This document shows, one piece after another, positions 1-9,129 of a DNA stretch of 64,000 nucleotides; the stretch's first letter is position 1, and each line of letters begins with the position of its first letter. The stretch is from Burkholderia pyrrocinia (lineage in GTDB: Bacteria; Pseudomonadota; Gammaproteobacteria; Burkholderiales; Burkholderiaceae): NCBI RefSeq assembly GCF_018417535.1, contig NZ_CP070977.1, positions 2,356,001 to 2,420,000 of the forward strand, given 5' to 3'. Below the pieces are notes generated by a model. That model was not told where the DNA came from. It saw only the letters and a program-made list of their open reading frames with translations, and searched no databases. Made by a program: the position numbers and the translations under genes.

Positions 1-275
1 CGCGCGGCAAGGTCGAACGCCTGCTCGAGACGCTCGGCATCGACGTGCGGCTGCCGGCCGACAGCCATCTGTGCTGCGGCTCGGCCGGCACCTATTCGCT
101 GACGCAGCCGTCGCTGTCGTACCGGTTGCGCAAGCAGAAACTGCTGAAGCTGCAGGCGCTCGAACCGCAGATGATCGTGTCCGGCAACATCGGCTGCATC
201 GCGCACCTGCAGAGCGGCACGCAGATTCCGGTCGCGCACTGGATCCAGCTCGTCGAGCATCTGCTGTACGGCTGA
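1..275 (+). CDS. glcF: Glycolate oxidase iron-sulfur subunit GlcF, C-terminal end (partial)
   Basis: The reading frame is open from the window edge (codons in phase from base 3) to TGA at 273-275. It encodes about the last 90 residues of a protein whose beginning lies outside the window. The stretch DSHLCCGSAGTYSLTQP is the second cysteine-rich CCG motif of the GlcF/heterodisulfide-reductase family, and IVSGNIGCIAHLQSGTQIPV is the typical GlcF ending. GlcF carries electrons from glycolate oxidation in the GlcDEF complex. The rest of the glc cluster is presumably upstream and unseen. The family call is firm; completeness of the gene cannot be judged. Confidence 0.9.
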   Translation, partial: RGKVERLLETLGIDVRLPADSHLCCGSAGTYSLTQPSLSYRLRKQKLLKLQALEPQMIVSGNIGCIAHLQSGTQIPVAHWIQLVEHLLYG

Positions 276-299
276 GGCTGGCCTCGCGCGCGGCGTCCG

Positions 300-305
300 T
301 ATAAT
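300..305 (+). promoter_or_regulatory. Candidate -10 box for yggS
   Basis: A perfect TATAAT lies 25 bases after the glcF stop and about 74 bases before the yggS ATG. No good -35 hexamer stands 16-18 bases upstream, so this is a sequence-only suggestion of a promoter for yggS-proC. Confidence 0.4.
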
Positions 306-378
306 GGGCGGATCGAAGCGCCGCGTGCCGCGGCGCTTCGGCTTCATGCCTGCTTCCGTGCCTGTCTTCGTGCCCGTC

Positions 379-1077
379 ATGTCCGATCTCGCCGCCCGTC
401 TCGAATCCGTTCATCGCCGCATCGCCGAAGCCGCCCGCGCGGCCGGCCGCGATCCCGCCGCCGTGTCGCTGCTCGCCGTCTCGAAGACGTTTCCCGCCGA
501 CGACGTGCGCGCCGCGCATGCGGCCGGGCAACGCGCGTTCGGCGAAAACTACGTGCAGGAATCGATCGACAAGATCGACGCACTCGCCGACCTGCGCGCG
601 GACCTCGAATGGCATTTCATCGGGCCGCTGCAATCGAACAAGACGCGCCCGGTCGCCGAGCGCTTCGACTGGGTCCATTCGGTCGACCGGCTGAAGATCG
701 CGCAGCGCCTGTCGGAACAACGCCCCGCGCACCTGCCGCCGCTCAACGTGTGCGTGCAGGTGAACATCAGCGGCGAGGCGTCGAAGAGCGGCGTCGCGCC
801 GGCCGACGTGGCCGACGTCGCGCGCGCGGTCGCCGCGCTGCCGTCGCTGCGGCTGCGCGGCCTGATGGCGATTCCCGAACCGGCCGGCGACACCGAAGCG
901 CAACGCGCACCGCATCGCGCGCTGCGCACGCTGTTCGACGCGTTGCGCGACGGCGGCCTGCCGCTCGACACGTTGTCGATGGGCATGTCCGCCGATCTCG
1001 ACGCGGCCGTGCTCGAAGGCGCGACGATCGTGCGCGTCGGCACCGCGATCTTCGGCGCACGCGACTATTCGCACTGA
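379..1077 (+). CDS. yggS: YggS-family pyridoxal phosphate homeostasis protein (PLPBP)
   Basis: The 232-residue protein binds pyridoxal 5'-phosphate without known catalysis and is thought to buffer PLP supply and amino-acid pools. Family hallmarks are visible: LLAVSKTFP with the PLP-binding lysine near residue 35, FGENYVQE, WHFIGPLQSNK, the segment SGEASKSG, and the C-terminal LSMGMSADLDAAV. An in-frame ATG at 304 would add 25 residues with no family counterpart, so the ATG at 379 (MSDLAARL) is preferred and gives the usual length. proC follows 51 bases later on the same strand, a very common pairing. Confidence 0.95.
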   Translation: MSDLAARLESVHRRIAEAARAAGRDPAAVSLLAVSKTFPADDVRAAHAAGQRAFGENYVQESIDKIDALADLRADLEWHFIGPLQSNKTRPVAERFDWVHSVDRLKIAQRLSEQRPAHLPPLNVCVQVNISGEASKSGVAPADVADVARAVAALPSLRLRGLMAIPEPAGDTEAQRAPHRALRTLFDALRDGGLPLDTLSMGMSADLDAAVLEGATIVRVGTAIFGARDYSH

Positions 1078-1128
1078 GCGCCACGCCCTTTCCGCCTTTC
1101 CGTTCACTCACTCGCTCAATCGGACATC

Positions 1129-1941
1129 ATGAAAATCGCATTCATCGGCGGCGGCAACATGGCCGCGGCCCTGATCGGCGGCCTGATCAAGCGCGGCGTC
1201 GCCGCCGACGGCCTGTATGCCATCGACATCAACGAAGACGTCCGCGCGCGCGCCGCGCAGCAATTCGGCGTGCGCACCGGCGCGACCATCGACGCGACGC
1301 TCGCCGATTACGACGCGATCGTGCTCGCGGTGAAGCCGCAGGTGCTGAAGGACGTCGCGCAGGCGCTCGCGCCGCACCTGAAGTCGCAGCTCGTGATCAG
1401 CATCGCGGCCGGCATCCGCGGCACGGACCTCGCGCGCTGGCTCGGCGACTACGCGCGCGTCGTGCGCACGATGCCGAACACGCCTGCGCTCGTCGGCATG
1501 GGCGTGACGGGCCTCGCCGCGCTGCCGGGTGTCGACGCGGCGGGCCGCGAACTTGCATCGAACGTGCTCGGCGCGGTCGGCGAGATCGTATGGTTCGACG
1601 ACGAAGCGCAGCTCGACGCCGTCACGGCCATTTCGGGCAGCGGCCCCGCGTACGTGTTCTATTTCATCGAAGCGTTGCAGGAAGCCGCGCGCCGCCTCGG
1701 CATGAACGACGAACAGGGCCGCGCGCTCGCGGTCGCGACGTTCGCGGGCGCCGCGCAACTCGCCGCGCAATCGGGCGAACCGGCGAGCGTGCTGCGCGAG
1801 CGCGTGACGTCGAAGGGTGGCACGACGGCCGCCGCGCTCGCGTCGTTCGACGCGCAAGGCGTGAAGGAAGCAATCGTGCGAGGCGCGCTCGCGGCCGAGG
1901 CGCGCGCGAAGGAAATGGGCGACGAGCTCGGCCGCGTGTAA
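1129..1941 (+). CDS. proC: Pyrroline-5-carboxylate reductase
   Basis: This 270-residue cytosolic enzyme performs the last step of proline synthesis, reducing pyrroline-5-carboxylate with NAD(P)H. The N-terminal Rossmann motif is IGGGNMAAALIGGL (residues 6-19). The middle carries VRTMPNTPALVGMG, and the C-terminal dimerisation/substrate domain carries ISGSGPAYVFYFIEAL and the signature TSKGGTT. Length is normal. It probably shares a transcript with yggS and ends just before a bidirectional terminator. Confidence 0.97.
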   Translation: MKIAFIGGGNMAAALIGGLIKRGVAADGLYAIDINEDVRARAAQQFGVRTGATIDATLADYDAIVLAVKPQVLKDVAQALAPHLKSQLVISIAAGIRGTDLARWLGDYARVVRTMPNTPALVGMGVTGLAALPGVDAAGRELASNVLGAVGEIVWFDDEAQLDAVTAISGSGPAYVFYFIEALQEAARRLGMNDEQGRALAVATFAGAAQLAAQSGEPASVLRERVTSKGGTTAAALASFDAQGVKEAIVRGALAAEARAKEMGDELGRV

Positions 1942-1977
1942 GCGCGCCCGGGTGCCGGCTGCCCTGGCACCGGACGT

Positions 1978-2006
1978 AAAAAAAGCGGCCATCAGGTCGC
2001 TTTTTT
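1978..2006. terminator. Bidirectional Rho-independent terminator between proC and ubiA
   Basis: A stem AAAAAAGCG(G)CC / GG(T)CGCTTTTTT closes on a 4-base loop. It has A-tracts on one side and T-tracts on the other, so it can terminate proC from the left and ubiA from the right. Confidence 0.85.
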
Positions 2007-2037
2007 ATTGGCAACGCGCGCCGGCGCGCGGCTTCGT

Positions 2038-2901
2038 TCAGTTGCCGGCCAGCAGGTAATGTACGGCAATCCCCGCGAACAACACGCCGCCGAGCCAGTT
2101 GTTGTGCCGGAACGCCGCGAAGCACGGCATCCGTTCGCGGTCCTTGATCAGCGTGTAGTGATACAGCGCGCAGCCGACCGCCGCCGCCCAGCCGGCCCAG
2201 TACGCCAGACCGAAGCCGAGCGTCACGCCGATCCACACGTAGATGCCGAGCGTCACCGCATAGCACGCCATCACGGCCGCGACGTCGAAGCGGCCGAACG
2301 TCAGCGCCGACGTGCGGATGCCGATCTTGATGTCGTCGTCGCGATCGACCATCGCGTATTCGGTGTCGTACGCGACCGACCAGAAAATGTTCGCGGCCAG
2401 CATCACCCACGCGATCGTCGGCACCGTGTCCTGCACGGCCGCGAACGCCATCGGAATGCCGAAGCCGAACGCGATGCCGAGATACGCCTGCGGAATCGCG
2501 AAGAAACGCTTCATGAATGGATACGAACCCGCGACGAACAGCGCGACGACGGACAACTCCTTCGTCAGCGTGTTCAGCGGCAGGATCAGCAGGAACGCGA
2601 TGAACGACAGCCCGACCGCGATCGCAACGGCTTCCCATGCGCGGATCTTGCCGGACGTCAGCGGCCGGTCGGCCGTGCGCTTCACGTGGCGGTCGAAATC
2701 GCGGTCGGCGTAGTCGTTCATCGCGCAGCCGGCCGAACGCATCAGCAGCGTGCCGAGCGAGAAGATCACGAGCAGCGGCCAGCGCGGGTGGCCGTCCGAC
2801 GCGATCCACAACGCATTGAGCGTCGGCCAGAGCAGCAGCAGGCTGCCGATCGGCTTGTCCATCCGGACGAGCCGTAGATACAGGGGAAAGCGGGCAAGCA
2901 T
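2038..2901 (-). CDS. ubiA: 4-hydroxybenzoate polyprenyltransferase
   Basis: This integral membrane prenyltransferase attaches the polyprenyl tail to 4-hydroxybenzoate in ubiquinone synthesis. The first aspartate-rich motif is [20 protein letters not shown] and the second is [13 protein letters not shown]. Between them lie about eight hydrophobic helices. I start at the ATG giving [19 protein letters not shown] (287 residues, normal for the family). A second ATG 30 bases upstream (2931) is possible. The 270 bases upstream hold no gene I can support before the dps remnant at 3174. Confidence 0.95.
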   Translation of the reverse strand: MLARFPLYLRLVRMDKPIGSLLLLWPTLNALWIASDGHPRWPLLVIFSLGTLLMRSAGCAMNDYADRDFDRHVKRTADRPLTSGKIRAWEAVAIAVGLSFIAFLLILPLNTLTKELSVVALFVAGSYPFMKRFFAIPQAYLGIAFGFGIPMAFAAVQDTVPTIAWVMLAANIFWSVAYDTEYAMVDRDDDIKIGIRTSALTFGRFDVAAVMACYAVTLGIYVWIGVTLGFGLAYWAGWAAAVGCALYHYTLIKDRERMPCFAAFRHNNWLGGVLFAGIAVHYLLAGN

Positions 2902-3173
2902 GGCGAACCACCGGGAAGATAATCCCGGCATTTTAGAGCCGAGCGGCGCTTCGCGTCATGTCGGCGCGGGCCACAAGCGTCAACCGCCACCGGCGGCCGG
3001 ACCACCGGGGCCCGCTGCACACGGCCGCGCCGCGAAACACATCAATCAAGGGACAGATTCAACGCTTGTGCGGATCGATCCGTTCGGCACACCGCCGGGG
3101 TCCGGCCCGATGCATGCGGATCGGCCAAGGCCGGTGCCGGCGCACCCGCTCCAGCCGGCCAGCCGCTGCAAAC

Positions 3174-3400
3174 CTACACGAGCAGCGACCGCCGCATCCA
3201 CGCGGTCATTTCGCGCATCTGCAGGCGCTGCGTCAGCAGGCCGGCAGTCGGCTCGCAGCGATCGGGAAAATTTCGCGCGCGGTACGCACGACCGTCTCGT
3301 GCCCTTCGACGAGCTGGCGGATCGACGCTTCGGCGGCCGGTACGCCGTTCGCTTCCCGCACCGACGACAGCTTCGCGAAACCGGCGAACGTGCCCGGCGC
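3174..3400 (-). pseudogene. dps: dps (DNA-starvation/ferritin-like protein), 3' remnant, frameshifted
   Basis: Two minus-strand frames together read as the C-terminal half of a Dps protein. The first frame gives APGTFAGFAKLSSV, EANGVPAAEASIRQLVEGHE and TVVRTAREIFPIAA. Near 3250-3262 the reading must shift to a second frame giving CEPTAGLLTQRLQMREMTAW and MRRSLLV, ending in TAG at 3174. A small deletion at the junction explains the shift. The N-terminal part is missing here; a matching 5' remnant lies at 4688-4803, and a patatin gene sits between the two. The four-helix bundle and the HWN ferroxidase segment are lost, so no functional Dps can be made. Identity is by recall of the family and not by alignment. 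Confidence 0.8.
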
Positions 3401-3446
3401 GAAATGCATCTGCTGGTGCCACGGAACGCGAGGGTCAGGGCTCGTT

Positions 3447-4355
3447 CTACGCACCGGCATCGCAGGTCGGCCGCTCTGCCGAGTGCGTGTGCTCGTGCAG
3501 CGCACCCGGAATGAACGTCTGTTCGAGGCCGCCATCGCCGAGCCACGCGCGGGTCCGCTCGGCCGCGAGTTCGATCAGCTCCTTGCAACGGGTGTAGTCG
3601 TATGGCGAGACGTCGAGCGGACATAGGGGTGGCACCACGCAGATCGCGGCGCGACTTTCGTAGAACTCCAGATCGCGCACGAGCTGGCGCGCGATCACGA
3701 GCGTCAGCGCATGCATCGCCTGCGCGATTGCGCTTCCCGGTGGCTTGCGCAATGCGCACGCGAAGCCGGCCGGCAGCACGACGATGCGCGTCGCGCCCCG
3801 CGCGACGGCAATCGAGATCGGCGTGTTGTTCGCGACACCGCCGTCGACCATCAGTCGATCGTCGATCCGCACCGGTGGAAACACGCCCGGGATCGCCGCG
3901 CTGGCGAGCACGGCATCGACGACGAGGCCGGAGGAAAGCACGATTTCGTTGCCGCTGAGCATGTCGGTCGCGACGACGTGCAGCGGCAGCGACGCGCGCT
4001 CCACGTACCGATACCGCAGATGCCTTTCCAGCAGCATCCGCAGCGCGGTCGCCTCGACGAGGTGTGCACGGTTCTGCAGAACCGTCCTTAACAGGCCGAG
4101 CATCGAAAACGGCATGATGTCGCGCCGGCGGATGTTGCACCACAGCGCTTCGAGCTTCGCGACGCCGTCGCCGTCGGGCTGCCCGGCGAAATACGCGGCG
4201 TTGATCGCACCGGCGGACGCGCCTACCACGAAGTCAGGCCGTTGACCGTGATTGAGCAGTTCGCGCAGCATGCCCACCTCGATCGCACCGAGGCTGCCCC
4301 CGCCTGCAAAGACGAAAGCGGTCCGTTCCGGACGCGCGCTTCGATCGAGGGCCAT
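3447..4355 (-). CDS. Patatin-like phospholipase family protein
   Basis: The 302-residue protein has the patatin fold signature. An oxyanion-hole loop AGGGSLGAIEVGML lies at residues 18-30, the nucleophile motif is GASAG with Ser47, and the catalytic aspartate is in VDGGVANN (Asp171). It should be a serine-aspartate lipid acyl hydrolase; the substrate is unknown. No signal peptide is visible. The frame is open a further 43 codons upstream, but the ATG giving MALDRSARPER fits family starts. The gene lies between the two halves of a broken dps gene downstream of katG, so it probably arrived by insertion or rearrangement. No insertion-sequence ends or target duplications are obvious. Confidence 0.85.
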   Translation of the reverse strand: MALDRSARPERTAFVFAGGGSLGAIEVGMLRELLNHGQRPDFVVGASAGAINAAYFAGQPDGDGVAKLEALWCNIRRRDIMPFSMLGLLRTVLQNRAHLVEATALRMLLERHLRYRYVERASLPLHVVATDMLSGNEIVLSSGLVVDAVLASAAIPGVFPPVRIDDRLMVDGGVANNTPISIAVARGATRIVVLPAGFACALRKPPGSAIAQAMHALTLVIARQLVRDLEFYESRAAICVVPPLCPLDVSPYDYTRCKELIELAAERTRAWLGDGGLEQTFIPGALHEHTHSAERPTCDAGA

Positions 4356-4687
4356 GGTTGTCTCCCGTACCGGGCCAGTAGAGATGAACGCCGAAGTCGG
4401 TGATACAGATTCGCACAAATCGGCAGGCCGCTCAACGACCATCATGCCGGCTCCGGTCAACGGCGCGCGAAGCCGCCGAGACACGAGTCTCGTGCCGACG
4501 ATCAGCCTGATGACGCAATTCAGCTCCCCGGATCATGCGTGCATGCCGTCTACTTCCGGGTGATCGAGACGGACGACGACGCATTTCTGCATTGCTCAAC
4601 CAGATCAACCCATGCGCCCGACGGAAAGCACTTCGGCCAATCTTTGCCCGCATGGTGGAAGCGCCGGTGCATTTCCGGAAGACCATG
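4356..4687. other. Gene-free stretch between the patatin gene and the 5' dps remnant
   Basis: Open frames here are short and show no recognisable family. The patatin frame remains open up to 4484 without convincing homology. This is probably junction debris from the event that split dps. No clear transposon terminal repeats are seen. Confidence 0.5.
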
Positions 4688-4803
4688 ACGAAACGTCTCT
4701 TTCTTCAGGTACGGCGAGAACGTATCGGCCAGCAGGCGCGACAGGCCATCCGCGATTTTCCTGCGGTCCTTGTCGCTGATGCCGATCTTGATCGGTGTGG
4801 CAT
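4688..4803 (-). pseudogene. dps: dps, 5' remnant
   Basis: The minus strand reads TPIKIGISDKDRRKIADGLS followed by RLLADTFSPYLKKETF, the N-terminal helix of Dps proteins (normally followed by HWNVTG). After TFRHG the similarity stops. A Shine-Dalgarno-like GGGAGAC (about 4807-4813) precedes an ATG at 4803-4801, but that ATG is one base out of phase with the Dps frame, so even the start is frameshifted. Together with the remnant at 3174-3400 this is the inactivated dps gene of the oxyR-katG-dps locus. About 50 central residues, including the ferroxidase centre, are missing. Confidence 0.75.
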
Positions 4804-4940
4804 TTCGTCTCCCGGCTATTGTCAGGATTCCTGACTCATCAGGCTGAGCCGGCGAACATGTATCGGGCAATCCGCATGCCACGTACGTGCGGCATCCGTG
4901 CGTGGACTGCCGGTGTCGCGTCGCGCGCGAAACTGCGCGC

Positions 4941-5105
4941 TCAGTTGCCCGCAACCGGCGCAAGCGCGTGCAGCGCTTGCGCGACCAGCACGGCCGCGCC
5001 GCCGCCGGCGATCGCAAAGCCGACGATGCGCCGCACGATCGCGGCCGGCGCCCGTGTCACCGGTGCCGCGAACGCGGCGTGCATGTCCAGCATCATTTGC
5101 GTCAT
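4941..5105 (-). CDS. Small hypothetical membrane protein (54 aa) downstream of katG
   Basis: The ORF starts [20 protein letters not shown] and contains one hydrophobic segment ([23 protein letters not shown], about residues 27-49) ending in PVAGN. A strong ribosome binding site AAGGAG (complement of 5114-5119) stands 8 bases before the ATG. It lies 110 bases after katG on the same strand and ahead of the dps remnant, so it is probably cotranscribed with katG. I do not recognise a family; a single-pass inner membrane peptide is the only inference. The strong ribosome binding site and intact frame beside a degraded gene argue that it is real. Confidence 0.7.
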   Translation of the reverse strand: MTQMMLDMHAAFAAPVTRAPAAIVRRIVGFAIAGGGAAVLVAQALHALAPVAGN

Positions 5106-5215
5106 GGTCGTCACTCCTTCGACAAGACTTCGGTTCCAGAAGAAACGGCCGGTCGTTCGACCGGCCGCTTCAAGTTGCTGCGTTACCGCGCTACCGCATC
5201 AGGATGCGGCCAGGT

Positions 5216-7649
<2,434 letters not shown>

Positions 7650-7715
7650 GCGATGCCTCCTCATGGCTTGACGGCGGGTGAAGCGGGGGCACACGGGACC
7701 GGCATGCGGCGACAT

Positions 7716-7853
7716 TCATCCACCATACACACGGTCCGCCAGATACGCGAACGCAATCGGACGCAGGCTGCGAACCGCCACCCGGACGCGATGTACGACC
7801 TCGTCGCGCAACGGGATGTTCCGCTGCGCGTGCTGCAATACCGATCGCATCAT
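7716..7853 (-). CDS. Hypothetical small basic protein (45 aa), first ORF after the katG promoter
   Basis: The ORF begins MMRSVLQHAQRNIPLRDEVV and ends FAYLADRVYGG; it is arginine-rich. A near-perfect ribosome binding site AAAGGAGGG (complement of 7858-7866) is followed by tandem ATGs. It is the first ORF in the presumed OxyR-controlled transcript leading to katG. No family is recognised; the phrase RDEVVHRVRVAVRSLRPIAF has a helical, DUF-like look but supports no function. Translation seems likely from the ribosome binding site. Confidence 0.55.
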   Translation of the reverse strand: MMRSVLQHAQRNIPLRDEVVHRVRVAVRSLRPIAFAYLADRVYGG

Positions 7854-7923
7854 GACACCCTCCTTTGACGCTTGCATTCCACATGCAAATCGAACGTCGA
7901 CACGACGCCGATCCGTATAAAGG

Positions 7924-7978
7924 ATTCTAGTCACATCTATTGATTAATTTAAATTAATTAATTTTATCTATTGGATAG
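7924..7978 (-). promoter_or_regulatory. Candidate katG promoter and OxyR-binding region
   Basis: This strikingly AT-rich patch in GC-rich surroundings contains TAGAAT as a -10 on the minus strand (7929-7924). Two sequences match halves of the OxyR consensus ATAGnTnnnAnCTAT: 7957-7971 (ATTAATTTTATCTAT, 8 of 10 defined positions) and 7926-7940 (nTnnnAnCTAT part). They are not at the canonical 22-base spacing. The assignment is inference from the position between oxyR and katG. Confidence 0.45.
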
Positions 7979-8009
7979 AGAAAAATAAACGGGGCCGCAA
8001 GACCCCGTT
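7979..8009 (-). terminator. Rho-independent terminator of oxyR
   Basis: On the minus strand AACGGGG TCTTGCGG CCCCGTT is followed by TTATTTTT, 35 bases after the oxyR stop. It should separate oxyR from katG transcription. Confidence 0.8.
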
Positions 8010-8043
8010 CATCGTGCTGACGCATGGGCATGCCGCAGCTCGC

Positions 8044-9003
8044 TCAGTTCATCGTCGCCGGCATGTCGAGCTTCGCGACGCCCGGCAGTTGGCATGCGGA
8101 AATCGCGTCGCTGATCGCGTCGATCGCGGGCATCCGCGTGAAGCTCTTGCGCCACACGAGCACCACACGGCGATCGGGCACCGGTTCGTTGAACGGCACG
8201 TACGACAGCAGCTCGGCATCGGGGCCGTTCGCGCGCGGGCCGACCTCGGCGACCGACATCCGCGGCAGCACGGTGATGCCGACGCCGCTCGCGACCATGT
8301 GGCGGATCGTCTCGAGCGACGAGCCCTCGAAGGTCTTCTGGATACCGTCGGCCGTCTGCGAGAAACGCATCAGTTCCGGGCACACGCCGAGCACGTGATC
8401 GCGGAAGCAGTGGCCGTTGCCGAGCAGCAGCATGGTTTCCTGCTTCAGGTCCTCGGCGTCGATCTCGTGGCGCTTCTCCCACGGATGGCCGGCCGGCAGT
8501 GCGACGACGAACGGCTCGTCGTACAGCGGTCGCACCATCAGGCCGGTTTCCGGGAACGGCAGCGCCATGATCGCTGCATCGATCTCGCCCTGCTTCAGCA
8601 GTTCGAGCAGCTTCAGCGTGTAGTTTTCCTGCAGCATCAGCGGCATCTGCGGGACGCGCTGGATCATCTGCTTGACGAGCGTCGGCAGCAGGTACGGCCC
8701 GATCGTGTAGATCACGCCGAGGCGGAACGGGCCGACCAGCGGGTCCTTGCCCTGCTTCGCGATCTCCTTGATCGCGAAGGTCTGCTCGAGCACGCGCTGT
8801 GCCTGCGTGACGATCTGGTCGCCGATCGGCGTCACGCTCACTTCGCTCGCGCCGCGCTCGAAAATCTGCACGTTGAGCTCGTCTTCGAGCTTCTTGATCG
8901 CCACCGACAGCGTCGGCTGGCTCACGAAGCATGCTTCGGCCGCGCGGCCGAAATGCCGCTCGCGCGCAACCGCGACGATGTATTTCAATTCAGTCAGCGT
9001 CAT
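8044..9003 (-). CDS. oxyR: Hydrogen peroxide-sensing LysR-type regulator OxyR
   Basis: The 319-residue protein has an N-terminal winged HTH (residues 1-60, HFGRAAEACFVSQPTLSVAIKKLE). The regulatory domain has the redox pair in GNGHCFRDHVLGVCPEL, with cysteines falling exactly at 199 and 208 as in E. coli OxyR. Oxidation to the disulfide activates genes such as katG, which lies next downstream on the same strand. A well-matched OxyR site lies just before the start codon (9009-9045), suggesting autoregulation. Confidence 0.97.
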   Translation of the reverse strand: MTLTELKYIVAVARERHFGRAAEACFVSQPTLSVAIKKLEDELNVQIFERGASEVSVTPIGDQIVTQAQRVLEQTFAIKEIAKQGKDPLVGPFRLGVIYTIGPYLLPTLVKQMIQRVPQMPLMLQENYTLKLLELLKQGEIDAAIMALPFPETGLMVRPLYDEPFVVALPAGHPWEKRHEIDAEDLKQETMLLLGNGHCFRDHVLGVCPELMRFSQTADGIQKTFEGSSLETIRHMVASGVGITVLPRMSVAEVGPRANGPDAELLSYVPFNEPVPDRRVVLVWRKSFTRMPAIDAISDAISACQLPGVAKLDMPATMN

Positions 9004-9008
9004 TGTGG

Positions 9009-9045
9009 GTCAATCAGAGATATACAGGCGATAGGTTTAATTTAT
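9009..9045. promoter_or_regulatory. Predicted OxyR-binding site at the oxyR promoter
   Basis: The plus strand reads GTCAATCAGAGATAT, then 7 bases, then ATAGGTTTAATTTAT. Compared with the 37-base tetramer consensus ATAGnTnnnAnCTAT-N7-ATAGnTnnnAnCTAT, the second half matches 9 of 10 defined positions and the first half keeps the central T and A plus TAT. It ends 6 bases from the oxyR ATG, a position suited to autorepression. Confidence 0.6.
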
Positions 9046-9129
9046 ACACCCTCTGGCACCGGTTCGCCAAGTTTCTCTGCATCGCGGTGCGTCGACTGGC
9101 GGTTCAGGATCCGGCCCCAAACCGGTGGA

